The position numbers were made by a program, and so were the translations under genes. Under the pieces are notes generated by a model. It was not told the DNA's origin, did no database searches, and was given only the letters and a program-made list of their open reading frames with translations. A stretch of DNA of 64,000 nucleotides from Nymphalis io (lineage: Eukaryota; Arthropoda; Insecta; Lepidoptera; Nymphalidae). This document shows, in pieces, positions 10,730-22,805 of this stretch. The stretch lies in NCBI RefSeq assembly GCF_905147045.1, contig NC_065911.1, positions 6,138,001 to 6,202,000 of the forward strand, in the 5' to 3' direction. Position 1 is the first letter of the stretch. Each line of letters opens with the position of its first letter.

Positions 10730-11590
10730 TTATATCTTAAAAACAGGGCGAACCATCCCAGTCTACATCTAACAATGTTTAACTATCTGGGATACTGGAA
10801 CAAGTTTTTATGGTTCTTTGAATTATACGGATTAATGGGACGTTGGGAATTGTTTATGTTATAGAAAAAAAATAGAACATTCGAGATTGAAAGTGTAAAG
10901 AAGGCATCGTGTGAGGGTTTAGCGTTTATTTATAAAACATAATTTTTTCGGGCGTTTTGATTAATTTAAATTGTTCGAGTATTAATATAATTTGAGTATA
11001 ATGTAAGCTGACTTTCGAGATTGATTTCGTTTTGATTTTAGCTCACAAAGAAAGTAACGAAGAACAAAAACTTAAAAGCTATTAAAATATTTATTATACT
11101 TTATAGATTAAATTACTTAATTATATTTATTAGGGTGGTTGATGACTCTCCGAAGTATTAAACTATATTTAATTAATACTAATATTAAATAAGCAATTCT
11201 TGAATATATAATATATAAATTTATTTAGTATATCCCGGGAGTGGCTCCAACGATTTGGCTAATATTTTAAGGCAGAATCTTAAAATATTAGCCAAATCGT
11301 TCTACTACTCATTTTTATGTATATTTATATCTGTATATTCATTCTGTCAATAATGAACTTTTTATCAAAAAAAAAAATACAAGCAAAGCACGGTCGCATG
11401 GTCGCGTCTTCCTAAAGCCATTTTTTTGTTGTAACAACAATAATTAAAAAATACGGCGATACCTACCACATTATTAATTAATATACTAATATATAAATAA
11501 ATATATTACAAAATATTTAAACGAACGCATGAAAATAACACCTACGGAGTAATTGTATTAGATTAGCACGAGAGACTTTTATAGATCGCC
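10730..11590. other. AT-rich spacer holding a perfect hairpin
   Basis: No coding potential. The inverted repeat at 11249-11301 is the only structure noted. Confidence 0.5.
11249..11301. repeat. Perfect 23-bp inverted repeat, 7-nt loop
   Basis: Arms 11249-11271 and 11279-11301 are exact reverse complements (AACGATTTGGCT...TTTAAG). The loop is GCAGAAT. Flanks add a few more pairs (GAGT..ACTC). Possible hairpin RNA or foldback element. Confidence 0.9.
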
Positions 11591-11591
11591 T

Positions 11592-14500
11592 GGCTTTTTT
11601 TTTTTTTTTTATATCGCCGGGAGGGCAAATGACTCTACTCCACCTGATGGTAAGTGGTAGTAGAGTCCAAACGCGACGACGGCCAGTACAGACGGGAAAA
11701 ACGTTCTGCACTAGCCGCCTTCGCCTTGCCGGCCCGCAAGATGCCTCTTCACGCCTCGTTTGAAGGAACCCGGGTTGTAAGAGGAGGGGAATACGTGAGC
11801 TGGTAAGGAATTCCATTTTTTGGAAGTGCGACAAAGAAAGGAGTTGCCAAATTTCTTTGTTCGCGATGGAATTGATGTCACAGTTAGGCGGTGACATCGA
11901 GAACCAGCCCGCGTGGACTTAAGAAGGAAGGGGGAAGCAGGAATTAGAGAGAATAATTCCTCAGAGCACTCGCCGTGATACAGTCGATAGAAAGCGCTCA
12001 GTGCTGCTATCTCACGACGCAATTGTAAAGGTTCAAGGGTGTTTGTGACCTTTACGTCGCCAATAATGCGTACGGCACGTCGCTGCAACCGGTCCAAGGC
12101 CTCAAGTAGGTACTTAGCGGAGCCATCCCAAAGGTGCGAGCAATATTCCACGCAAGACCGTACCTGTGTTTTGTACAGCAGGCACAGTTGTTGTGGCGTG
12201 AAAAAGCGCCGCACCTTGTTCAGAACTCCGAGTTTCCGTGAAGCTGTTTTTATAACAGCCTCGATGTAATCCCTTGGACTAAGGTCGCAGCGAACGTCAA
12301 TCCCCAGCATGGCGATTTTGCTTTGCATCACCAGCGGAGTACCACAGAGGGAGGGAAGAGGGGAAAATGTTGACTTTTTCGCCGTGAGAGCGCATACCTG
12401 TGTTTTCTTGGCATTAAACTCAACAAGATTATCAGAGCCCCATTTGGCGATGAGATCTAACGTCCTATCGAGTTCAATGACAAGATTCTCCCGCCTCTCC
12501 TCAGTTTCCGCCCGCCCAGCCACTGCGCGTCCGTGGTATCCACCATGCACTGTACTATCATCTGCATAGCAATGTATGTTCCCAAGGGAGAGCATATCAT
12601 TGATATGCAAAAGAAAGAGTGTGGGAGATAGTACAGATCCCTGGGGGACCCCAGCATTCACTACATAGAATTGTGAAGCGCAACCATCTACTAAAACACG
12701 AAGGCTACGCTTGTGTAGGAAGCTGACAATCCAGGTGCATAGCTGAGCAGGCAGACCATATGCCGGTAGCTTGGAGAGAAGACTTCTGTGCCAGACCCTG
12801 TCGAAAGCCTTGGAGATATCGAGGCTGACAGCCAACGATTCTCCATGCTTGTCGATAGCTTCACCCCAGAGGTGTGTTACGTACGCTAGAAGATCACCTG
12901 TGGACCGTTTTGGTCGAAAGCCGTACTGACGATCATTAATTAGACAGTGATCTTCTAGGTAATGGATCAGTTGGTTGTTTAAAATCCGTTCCATCACCTT
13001 ACAAAGTACTGAGGTGATAGCTATTGGCCGATAATTTGCCGGGTCAGACCGATCCCCTTTTTTGGGAACCGCTTGCACATTAGCTCTTCTCCAAGCCTCC
13101 GGCACACTTCCCGAAGAGAGAGAAAGTTGGAACAGGCGCGTTAACACAGGAGACAGCTCCGCTGCGCACTTCTTCAGCACTATGGCTGGTATTCCATCGG
13201 GACCGCTAGCTTTCCGTACATCAAGTGATTGCAGCTCCGCACGCACATCACGTTGCCTGATTTTAATGTCAGGCATCGTATGGCCACATGCAGGTATTGT
13301 AGGTGGCAGTGCACTACAATCATCGATGACGGAATTGTCGGCAAAGAGTTTAGCCAGGAGATCAGCTTGCTCTTGCGGACTGTGAGCTAGCGATCCGTCC
13401 GGATTTCTGAGCGGTGGCAGCGAAGGTTGGCAGAAATTGTTTTGTACAGACTTGGTCAGACGCCAGAAGCTACGGGAGCCCCTAGGATGCGAAACAAGGT
13501 CATGACCAATCTGTACAATGCGCTGTGCATCCGCTCTCGTGTATGCCTTTCTACAGGACTTGGAATTTTTATTATAGTTTGCTTTCAGTGAGTCAATGTT
13601 AGATGCCCCGCTAATGCAGCCGTTGATCCACTTGCGATATGCCGCCTGCTTAGCTGATACAGCATCGGCACATTCACGAGTGAACCAACGGTTACGCGTA
13701 CTCCTACTGACGAGATCTGAGCTAGGAATGTAGTATTCCATTCCCAGCATGATCTCGCCAGCAACAGCAGCGGCACTAGCTGTCGGGTCATTCCCACTGA
13801 AGCAACGTTCCTTCCAAGGGACCGACGCATAGTAATCGCGCATACCGTCCCAATCCGCCGACTTATAGTGCCAAACGCGACGTTTGCATACCGCTAGTGG
13901 CGGCAGCTTGGCCTGTGGCACTCTGGTAGAAATAAGGCTGTGATCCGAAGAGCCAAGAGGAGCCTGAACCACAACCTGATATTCCACCGGGTGAGAAGTC
14001 AGCAGAAGGTCCAGTAGAGAAGGTGCTTGCCCATCAATGTCTGGGATCCTGGTGGGCTGATCAACCAGTTGGGTCAAGTCATGTGTGAGAGCAAAAGCAT
14101 GAGCAGTCCTTCCAGCATGGTCAGTTTTGAGGGATTTCAACCAGGATTCGTGGTGAGCATTAAAGTCCCCCAAAAACACCAATTCCGCGTTAGGAAATTG
14201 CTCTTGCGCAGCATCTGCCACCCGACTAAGATGGTCAAATAGTCGGCTTGTCTCCAAGTCACCATTGTGGGATCTGTAGAGGCACACGTAGACTCGGCTC
14301 TGACGAACCAGGTCCACACGTACCACCAACATGGAGAAGGAGGGGTCCTCCAAGCAGCGCAGTCGGTGACAGCAAACATCCGTCCTGACGAACAAGCATA
14401 CTCCGGCTTTCGCTTTGAAGGATTCTTCAAGCGTGTAGCCGGGATAATTAAGGTAGCTGGTATCGGCAGGACGGAGTATTTGTGTCTCCGTGAGAAACAA

Positions 14501-15270
14501 CATTGCTGGCCGTGCTGTCTCGAGATGGTGGTGGACAGCGTTGAGGTTAGTGTGGAGTCCTCGGATGTTAGAGAACTCGACCTCAAACAGCGAGGGTATG
14601 GTGGGGGTGAGCACCGCTGTACGACCGTTATTTCTTTTTTGTTGCGCCATTTGGGAGAAATTAAATGGAAAAGAGACGTGAAGCGAGCGATGTATTGCCA
14701 CGATAAGGATGGGCAAAGTGTGGAGGCGTGTTTCCCCAAGTGGTTGCCAAAAGGAAAAATACACTGACCCGCCGGACGGAAGGGCCCCCGAACCCCCCCG
14801 GAAGTGGCCGCCGGGACCCCACCTACCGGTCACCAACCGGCACGACGGTCCACCCCGAGATTATGCGTGGCCTGGTGGGGCAGCCTCACGAGCTGGTTAG
14901 GCACGCTCGGGCCCCTGTACTATGCCACGGGCGGCCAGCGGAACAGCCGTTTCTTCGGGTCTCCCTGGCCGGCAGGTCAATACAGTTTCCCCCGGCATTG
15001 GTTCAACAGCCGTCTCCAACCGGACCAACACCCATCGCGGCAATACTCGCTCGGGCTCTGGCTGTACGCTGGCTGACCTCGAAACGCGGCTGCAAGCCAC
15101 TTCACGAGTTTTTCACCATGCGTACGGTGGTAACAAGCCAGGCGGATGTTAGCATCCTACCACCAGGTGAGCAGATGGTCGCTCAGATATCCCTTAGTCG
15201 CCTCTTACGACACCCATGGGAAAGAGAGGGGCAGTGAAATGTATTCTTTCTCCGTCACTGCACGGCTTAT
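11592..15270 (-). mobile_element. Near full-length non-LTR retrotransposon (LINE), about 3.7 kb
   Basis: Seen: the element reads right to left. It has a GC-rich 5' leader (about 15270-14651, including the CCCATGGGTGTCGTAAGAGG block near 15219), a single EN-RT ORF, then a 3' UTR (11710-11592) ending in a T run on the plus strand (poly-A on the element strand). The leader has no long intact ORF1. I could not find a convincing target-site duplication, so the 5' boundary is approximate and the copy may be slightly 5'-truncated. The 3' UTR carries the ACCACTTACCATCAGGTGG block shared with SINE-B (see findings). Confidence 0.88.
11714..14650 (-). CDS. LINE ORF: endonuclease + reverse transcriptase, Jockey/CR1 group
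   Basis: Seen: an uninterrupted frame, 979 codons from the ATG at 14650 (MAQQKRNN...), the stop following at 11713-11711. The frame is also open upstream to 14836, but that stretch overlaps the GC-rich 5' leader, so the inner start is preferred. Using residue numbers of the longer 1041-residue frame: AP-endonuclease motifs NIRGLHTNLNAV (90), LTET (115), GDFNAHH (223) and SDHSLI (297); RT motifs ASGPDGIP (543), NYRPIAITSV (601), QYGFRPKRSTGDLL (637), SLDISKAFDRVWH (671), GVPQGSVLSPTLF (729) and the catalytic YADD (757); a C-terminal CR1/Jockey-like region LYKTQVRSCVEYCSHLWDGS (887). There is no RNase H domain. Both domains look complete, so the element may have been active recently. It copies its own RNA into a nicked target. 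Clade within Jockey/CR1 is not certain. Confidence 0.92.
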
Positions 15271-15284
15271 AATGTTTGTACCAA

Positions 15285-15500
15285 TTATAATACTAGCTGC
15301 CAGTTTCAACTTCGTACGGGTAAAATTCAAACAAAGTTAACCTATTTCATCCCTCACTTGAAGTTAAAATTTTCCAAAGGTCCTTTTTTTCTTTTTCATT
15401 TCTTAGTGAATGTCTACGTCGCAATAGGAGTATCTATGATAAATTTCAAGTCAATGGGTCCAATAGTTTCGAAGACCTCGTGATGAGTCTATGGTCGCTT
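15285..15500 (+). repeat. Interspersed repeat, unclassified, abutting the LINE 5' side
   Basis: It begins ACTAGCTGCCAGTTTCAACT, TCGTACGGGTAAAATTC and ends near TTTCAAGTCAATGGGTCCAA, TAGTTTCGAAGA. Short pieces with the same AATGGACC..TTTCGAAGAT motif lie at 1547-1575 and 6398-6420. Confidence 0.45.
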
Positions 15501-15504
15501 ATAT

Positions 15505-16330
15505 AATATAATTTTATCTCATAATTATTATATATTTCATCGGTTAAAAGTCGAAACGGGCTGGATTACAATAACCTAAAAAGAATTCGAACGGATTTAT
15601 ACATTTAATATAATATTAACGTAATTACTGCACGCTTATTACGCGACCTAGTAATAAATAAGGCGTTTGAGATAATTTACGCTGAATTCGCTAGTTTTCT
15701 TGTATTCCGCTTTCGTTGGAGACGTGCCAAATATTATTCTTGAAAACTGATGATTTAGGTAGTCAGAGTTTTATGGGCATAAATGTATTTACTTCGGTTA
15801 ACTGTAATATTTGAAATATTTATACGCTGTTTTGAACATCACTTTGTTTGTTTGTAATTGATATGTGTTTTGAAATATAATGTGTCAAATCTTACAACTG
15901 AAATTCAAATGAATTATACTTTTTAGAGCAAATACGATTGCATTCATTTCAATACATTGAATAAATAAAAATTTGTTTTTAGGAACACAGTTTAATTATA
16001 CTCGAAAATGTATACATTCATACATAAATACATGTTTCGTTATTGTACTTATCAATTTTTAATCTTTACATTATTAGCGTTAAGTCTGGTAGATACAGTA
16101 AATTCCATATGGAATTAACAGTCTGATGGTGTTAACGGGAGATTTATGGGAAGCCCTATAAAATCGACAGCCCTAAGCCAATGGTGGCGGGTTCGAGCGA
16201 GAATAATTAATTGGGTCAGTTAAGCTTTAAATTTTTATACGAGTGGGTGGGCCCCACTTGTGAATAGCTGTTCTGTAATTCTATTTGAACAAAATGTTGG
16301 TATTTCAAATTATTCTTTTATATACTTTAC
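15505..16330. other. AT-rich sequence, nothing firm
   Basis: GGTGGCGGGTTCGAGCGAGA near 16183 resembles a box B but has no matching head or tail. Confidence 0.4.
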
Positions 16331-16334
16331 TATT

Positions 16335-16420
16335 ATTATATAGCAGAACCCGGCAGACGTTGTAGATGAGCTGCAGCGCAATCTAAGGTGGAGTGACAAA
16401 GTGGACAGAATAAAAACCTA
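16335..16420. repeat. Interspersed repeat scrap (CCCGGCAGACGTTGT motif)
   Basis: AGAACCCGGCAGACGTTGTA followed by GC-richer sequence. This motif starts a dispersed lepidopteran repeat. A similar start (TACTAGCTGTCC..CGCGG) occurs near 26900. Confidence 0.35.
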
Positions 16421-16601
16421 TTTTTACGACTTAACCAATAATAGTTTAAAATATTACATTTATATTTTAAAACACAAATGAAACGATAAAAAGAATAACA
16501 AATTAAATAAAATAAAAGACAAAAAAAAATAAAACAATCAGTACTATAAGTATAAAAAATGAAATAAATAATAAAATCAATAACAGTTATCATTCTATAT
16601 A

Positions 16602-16948
16602 ATAATAATGTCCTCCAGACCGATTTCGGCCACGGCGTCTAATCTTAAGAAAGATTAGCCAACTACGCAGGAGATATTATAGTGCACAAGTGTGTGTGCA
16701 AACACAGGTGCACTCTCTATTCCCTAACTCTCATAATCCGATGGGACGGCAATCCGACACGATCAGAAAGAGTTCAGGCGCAGGACCAACGGCTTTACGT
16801 GCTTTCCGAGGCACGGGAGTGAAAACACTTCCAACTTCCAGACCCAATAACTTTTTATTGGCCCGACCTGGGAATCGAACCCAGGACCTCCGAGTCTGCG
16901 GCCTTACATCAAGCCACTAGACCAACGAGGCAGTCAATAGACCAACGA
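16602..16948 (-). mobile_element. SINE-A (tRNA-derived), full length, 13-bp target duplication
   Basis: Seen: ATCATTCTATATA flanks the element at 16589-16601 and 16949-16961. On the element (minus) strand it opens with a tRNA-like head containing CTCGTTGGTCTAGTGGC (box A region) and GGGTTCGATTCCC (box B), then a body with GGCACGTAAAGCC-type blocks, CTCTTTC, GGTGCACTTGTG, and a tail CCGTGGCCGAAATCGGTC with an (ATT)n end. The head shows a partial duplication (TCGTTGGTCTATT before the tRNA-like start). Transcription would be by RNA polymerase III. Confidence 0.88.
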
Positions 16949-17029
16949 ATCATTCTATATACCAATTATATGATTGTTCAAACGATGTTGAAGTCTATTA
17001 GTCTCAACAGATATATATTTTTCTTTTGA

Positions 17030-17135
17030 GAAAAATAGTATATCAGTTGTTTGGTCTCCATAGTACAAGCTCTGTACAAGCTTAATTTGGGATCAGATGG
17101 CCGTGTGTGTAAAATGTCCCAGGATATTATTATAA
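17030..17135 (+). mobile_element. SINE-D, 3' fragment
   Basis: AGTATATCAGTTGTTTGGTC, CCATAGTACAAGCTCTGTAC and ATGGCCGTGTGTGTAAAATG, TCCCAGGATATTATTATAAC. It matches the 3' half of the copy at 50052. Confidence 0.75.
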
Positions 17136-17367
17136 CTATTTTTTTTTATAATAACCAATTAATAAATTTAAAGCTTGTACTAAGTAATTATCAGCAGAAG
17201 TGTATAATGTTCGACGATTATATAATATAACATAATTATTTCAATTATAAGATTGATGAAAGTGAGTACCTGATAAGATTTTTCCAAGATTTCATTGTTT
17301 AATGATAAGATGTTTCGAATTTATATTCCGATGCTACCACCGCATTCAATTTTATTTATCTTGTAAA

Positions 17368-17565
17368 TGTACTCGGTGGTAGGGCTTTGTGCAACCCATC
17401 TGGGTACATACCACATTGTGTTTCGGTTTGAAGGGTTAGTGAGCCAGTATAACCCCAGACAAGGAATCTAAGTTCCCAAGGTTTTTTGACGATGAAGGGA
17501 TTGGTTTATATTTCTTACAGCACTTATGTCTACGTATAGTGGTGACAACTTATTATTAAGTGACC
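17368..17565 (+). mobile_element. SINE-B, diverged
   Basis: GGTGGTAGGGCTTTGTGCAA, CATCTGGGTACATACCAC and TTCGGTTTGAAGGGTTAGTG are recognisable; the 3' half is decayed. Confidence 0.72.
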
Positions 17566-17569
17566 CAGT

Positions 17570-18730
17570 GGTTAATCCGCCTAAATATAATAAAAAGAAA
17601 CGATACCAAACTGTTTGTAAGAGCATAGTATAGAAATATCTAAAGTATGATGAGTAGATGAAATAATAAAGCCTTGGTTAGTTCTCTTGCCAAAATAAAT
17701 AATATAATATGCATAACTAGCTACCTGCTCCGGCTTCGTTTGTGTACAATAAATTAGTAAAAAATTAAAAACTAGCAAAATTTCAAACCAGTCGTAGTTT
17801 TACTTGACGATTCAAAAGTGCTTCTAAGAAAGAGCCTTCTTCAATAAGTATATTTACATTTCTAATTATATATCAAAATATCACGACCTTAGAATTCTTC
17901 AGGCAGGAAATATGTTAATAATAATAAAAATATGTGGTCCAAAAGGCGACCTTACCTATCGCTAGGAAGCGATCTCTCCCACGCAACCTTGTGCTGTAAT
18001 AAATGGCCAAATAAGTATATTGGTATTCGAGTTTTATACTTGCTTTAGTCTACGGTTTCACTTGCGTCAAATTTATTTTTATTTTCATACCTACAGTTTA
18101 CTATTTTGGTTGACGTTTACGGTGAATGCTCCAATAGAAAAAAAACTAGAAATACTAACAACTGAACAATGATGTATTTTAAATAAATATATAATACACG
18201 AATGTTCAAAAAGAGAGTGTAATGTTTCAGGGTTCATGGTTGTATGTATGTGAGTTTCTTTATTCCACCATAACTTTTAAATACCTGAATAAATTTGGCT
18301 GTATGGATAAAAGACAATATGGCAACTGCTTGGGTTTGCTTTTTGGCAGGACAACAGAATTTTTATTTTTTCATTTTAATAAATAGTTTAAATATTTAGA
18401 AAATGTGAAAAAAGATCCAGCATTTCATACTTTAATCGGTTTATTTTTACACAAATAGTAAATAAACTATTAAGCATTTCCCAAGCGCTTTATTCTATAA
18501 TCCATTGACGTGGGATACGGGATATAGAAGGGTAGAGTATTTGAAGTTCCCCTGGGTATTTTATGTATCCGAATAAAATTTAGTCAAATTCTTTTTGAAC
18601 AAAGATTATTTGTTGTTGTTTGAAAGTTTAAGGAAGTAAATGAATAATTCCCACCAAACGTAACTTTTATTTTAAGAACTTTTTACTTATGTGGTAACCT
18701 GGATGCATGCAAAATAAAGATTAAATATAT
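17570..18730. other. AT-rich sequence, nothing recognised
   Basis: No frame or repeat family that I can support. Confidence 0.45.
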
Positions 18731-18732
18731 AC

Positions 18733-18924
18733 TTAATATTATAAATGCGAAAGTAACTCTGTCTGTCTGTTATACTTTCAAAGCTAAACTACTAAACCTA
18801 TTTTGATAAAATTTGGTATGAAGCAAGCTAGAATCCCAAGGATGGATATAGGCTATACTTATTTTAATCTCTCCCTCCCCCCTTCTTGCCCTAAAACACA
18901 AAACCGCGAGCGAATACTAGTAAA
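18733..18924 (+). mobile_element. Lep1-like Helitron
   Basis: TTAATATTATAAATGCGAAA, CTAAACTACTAAACCTATTT, TGGTATGAAGCAAGCTAGAA and ACCGCGAGCGAATACTAGTA. Confidence 0.75.
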
Positions 18925-19024
18925 ACATAGATATTTTATTAGATATTATTTTCGTTTTTACATTAACATAACTCTAATATTTGAAGTATAAACATGAACT
19001 GTAATCTAATGCTAAAAATCCTAA

Positions 19025-19485
19025 ATAATCCTTACGTATTAGAAACGCGTATTTGAGTTTGTTTTGATACGCTTTGACGTCTAAACTAATCAACTTATCA
19101 ATATGATATTTTCCATACACGTTAACAGGGTATAGGTAGAGAAAAGGGCAGAGTGCCTTACATCTTTACTGGTGGTAGAGCTTTGTGCGAGCTCGTCTGG
19201 GTAGGTACCACCCACTCATCAGATATTCTACCGCAAAACAGCAGTACTTGGTATTGTTGTGTTCCGGTTTGAAGGGTGAGTAAGCCAGTGTAATTACAGG
19301 CACAAGGGACATAACATGTTAGTTCCCAAGGTTGGTGGCGCATTGGTGATGTAAGCGATGGTTAACGTTTCTTACAATGCCAATGTCTATGGGCGTCTGC
19401 GGCTTGGCCGCCTTCCTATTCTATAAAAAAAACATCTATTTTCTTTCGAACACGCGGGTGAAGCCGTGAGCGGATTCTAGTAAAT
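19025..19485 (+). mobile_element. Lep1-like Helitron split by a SINE-B
   Basis: The left part (19025-19166) has CGTATTTGAGTTTGTTTTGA, CATACACGTTAACAGGGTAT and AAAGGGCAGAGTGCCTT. The right part (19433-19485) has CACGCGGGTGAAGCCGTGAG and GGATTCTAGT. The SINE-B at 19167-19432 lies between them. Confidence 0.72.
19167..19432 (+). mobile_element. SINE-B, full length, inserted in a Helitron
   Basis: Plus-orientation copy from ACTGGTGGTAGAGCTTTGTG to CTTCCTATTCTATAAAAAAA. ACATCT occurs at both junctions (19160-19165 and 19432-19437), a probable short target duplication. The flanks are the two halves of a Lep1-like Helitron. Confidence 0.85.
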
Positions 19486-20212
19486 AAATATAATAAAGGT
19501 CTTATAAAAAACATTGCCAACAGTACAAATTGATTACCACTATAACAGTAAGCAATACGAGTAAAGATTTAAATCAATTTGACGTTTACGTTCTTAAGAT
19601 GACGTCATATAGCCATCGTGTCGCAAATCTAAAGTGAAAACAAAGCAAAAATAACGAATGTTATCCTTCGTGAATACTGTTAATAGTATGGTGACCACGT
19701 TTCGCAGCGTCATAATTAATTCCGCATACCGTTTTTTTTTTTAATTACTTAATTAAGTCTGCTCGATTAGTATAATTTGACGATTCGAGTCGAGGTAACA
19801 GACTACAGATATTGAAACGGTTTTCATTCCACCAAAATAAGCTGTCCGCTGTGTAGTGTCTGTTACGTGTACGGCGAGGAATTCTTTTTATACAATAAAA
19901 TTCAGCAGACATTTTAAACCGCCTCGCCTCTTAGTAAATTTAAACATCGTGTTTAAAAAAATAATAGAAACAATAAAAATATATAATATAGTTAAAATAT
20001 CGTAGTAAATAACCGTTGACTTAAAGACAGCAAATGTAAATTTAATTGTATATAGTTGACTTTGTAAGTTCAGTTGTGAAAGAGAGTACATACTGCTCAG
20101 TATTTTTCTCGCGATTATTTCTATGCGAATTGTCATTCCGAAACCGTTGTAGCTTTACTTTTAATTTAATTTTGGTATATGAGGATTCAAAGTACTTATA
20201 TAAATATATATA

Positions 20213-20435
20213 TAATAGGAAGGCGGAGAAGCATATGGGCCACCTGAAGGTAAGTGGTCACCAACGCCCATATATATAGGCATTGTAAGAAATTTTAACC
20301 ATCCAACCAATTGTGCCTGTAATTACACTGGCTCACTCACCCTTCAAACCGGAACACAACAATACAAAATACTGCTGTTATGCGGTAGAATATCTGATGA
20401 GTGGGTGGTACCTACCCAGACGAGCTTGCTCGAAG
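20213..20435 (-). mobile_element. SINE-B, internally deleted
   Basis: It has GGAAGGCGGAGAAGCATATG, CCACCTGAAGGTAAGTGGTC and CACTGGCTCACTCACCCTTC through GTGGGTGGTACCTACCCAGA, but lacks the CCAACCTTGGGAACTAAGAT block. Confidence 0.8.
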
Positions 20436-20543
20436 CTCTCCCTGGTAAATTTTATTATTTTTATTAAGCTAATACTACACTACGCGCCTTACGACTAATG
20501 GTAATCGTCTGTGCAATCCAGGAAACCTATGAAATGTGTGTGA

Positions 20544-20665
20544 GGGGTGAGTGAGCCAGCGTATTACAAACACAAGGGATAAAACAATCGAATGATTGTT
20601 GAAGCGATTACATTGTAAGGTAAGTTTTATATCTTTTAAGTATCAATGTCTGTGTCAGTTTTATG
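20544..20665 (+). mobile_element. SINE-B-like remnant
   Basis: Only GGGTGAGTGAGCCAGCGT, ACACAAGGGATAAAAC and CATTGTAAGG resemble the family. Weak. Confidence 0.4.
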
Positions 20666-20669
20666 GACG

Positions 20670-22400
20670 AAGGCGGCATTTTACCACTGGAGATATAGAT
20701 TTGCTCATCGTTTTTTTGTATTAGTGTATGTCCAATGGATGAACCAGTAATACTCAAACGTTTTAAGTGCAAAGGACAAACCTTCAATAGATATTACATT
20801 TGTCTAATGGCTCTTAAAATTTCCATGATCAACAGCTACCGTCAAGTGTGAAGTGACCATTTAGTTTTAATAACAATTATTTTGTCATTAACGTTACGCT
20901 ACAATTATTTCATTACAATAATGCGCGAGAGCGAGAGAGAGAGAGAGAGAGGGAGAAATTTCTGATTTTCCTCTTATTAAGTTATAAAATTATTCTAGTA
21001 ATATTACTATAACTAATATTATCCAACAGTTGGAATCATATAATAATTTCGTTATAAATATAACGCGTATAGGTATTTCGATCGTTCAATCGATACATGT
21101 GATCGATCCACACATTCATAAATGTCAAAAAATTTAAGTTAATGCTGTATAATAAGGTAAGTAATTTAAAAAGAAAATAATAGAGCAAAGTCTATCAAAA
21201 CAAATAAGAAGCTAAAAGCCGCTATTAGTTAACATGGTGATACAACGATGTATCATACTATTTATGTGTGAGTCACCCATATACATAAATTGTGTATAAG
21301 TACATAATGATTCAACAATGGTAACTAATTTTATTGCTCCTAGTGTTTATGATAAAAACGTTCCATGAAATAATAATTAGCATTATTTACAAAGTTTCAT
21401 ATAGAAATACTTTTCAACGGCGCATTTTATTTTTATATTGCTAGAAATATAGTCCAAGAGTCAAGTATTATCAAGTGAGTAGTTACACGCTGATTTCTCT
21501 CTTTCGGTCTTCATTAATTTCACATTCGAATGAAGAAGACAAAGCATTGTCACAATCACACACAACGCTGTACTATACAGCATACATACTATAAAGAGTA
21601 AAAATGTACGAGTTAAAAGACTGTCCTACAGATGTAATTAAACATGGATAACCGATTGATGCATCGGGATACACTTTTACTCGCATTCCTAATACGGCTC
21701 CAGCGCAATTTCTCTCTGCACGCTCGCGGCATACGGACTGTGATTTATGTTGACCATAATTGCATCTCGTTCTCACTTAAACTACTTTACGTTCACTGTC
21801 TCGCTCACACCATTTATTGGCTTTATTCACTTCGATAGAACTGTGATAAATACAGATTATCGGATCCGAAACAAACAATGATACCCTCTTACCAAGTATT
21901 CTATTACAATTCGAAACATTCTCGTTAACTATAGATAAACCTACCAAAATAGGTTGGTCATTAAAATACTAATTTATAAATACAAACGAGTGATTTCCAA
22001 TTTCGCTGTATAGTGATTTTGTGTATGTGAGACACGTGTCCAGTAGGCGAATAAGTGATAAATCAAAGAAACCGAATAAGGTTACGAGAGCCCTTTGTGC
22101 CAAAACATATTTCATGCCTTCATAGCTCCATTGTGTATTGATGTTGCTATCATACTTAATCTTGTTACGAAATATATACTTACTAAGGAGCTATTCTGTT
22201 AGAACAATCTCGAACCTCATCGGAGAAAATGATCGTAACATGTCAGAATGTGATATGCGACATTGGCTATAATAATTATAACATTTAATAGAAACACACA
22301 TTGTAAAAGCGTATCATTTGTAAGTTAGTTTTCATCATTTCAACATTGAGATATGAAATGGCAGACCGGGTCGTATGTAACATGAGGACACACATTGAAT
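20670..22400. other. AT-rich sequence with a GA microsatellite
   Basis: Two overlapping frames of about 65 codons near 21573-21838 lie on opposite strands and show no protein features. Confidence 0.45.
20929..20953. repeat. (GA)n microsatellite
   Basis: Imperfect GA run after ATGCGC. Confidence 0.9.
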
Positions 22401-22548
22401 ATTTAAGAAATTGGTGGTAGAAAAGTGATGAGTAGGTGGTACCCACTTAATAATAGCACTTCTTTAATTAAATTCATACATATATGAATATTAAACAAAT
22501 TATGAAAATATTTTCCAATAAAAAATTAAACTCACATTAAACATTACT

Positions 22549-22802
22549 AGTGGTAGGGCTATGTGCAAGCTCGTCTGGGTAGGTACCACCTACTCATCAG
22601 ATATTCTACCGCAAAACAGTAGTACTTGGTGAGTGAACCAGTTTGATTACAGACACAAGGCACATAACATCTTAGTTCCCAAGGTTAGTGGCGCATTGGC
22701 GATGTACACGATGGTTAACATTTCTTACAATGCGTTAAAGTCTATGGGCGTTTGTGACCACTTACTATCAGGTAGCCCATATGCTTGTCCACCTACCTAT
22801 AG
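22549..22802 (+). mobile_element. SINE-B, internally deleted
   Basis: It runs from AGTGGTAGGGCTATGTGCAA to AGCCCATATGCTTGTCCACC, with a deletion after CAGTAGTACTTGGT removing the TTCCGGTTTGAAGG block. A short fragment of the same family lies at 22410-22450. Confidence 0.8.
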
Positions 22803-22805
22803 ATG

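Noticed and set aside
14137..14739. 200-codon frame overlapping the LINE
   Set aside because: Out-of-frame shadow of the EN domain; the main frame contains the conserved motifs.
20880..21000. CRISPR-like short repeats
   Set aside because: Only GA microsatellite; no spaced direct repeats anywhere and the organism is eukaryotic.
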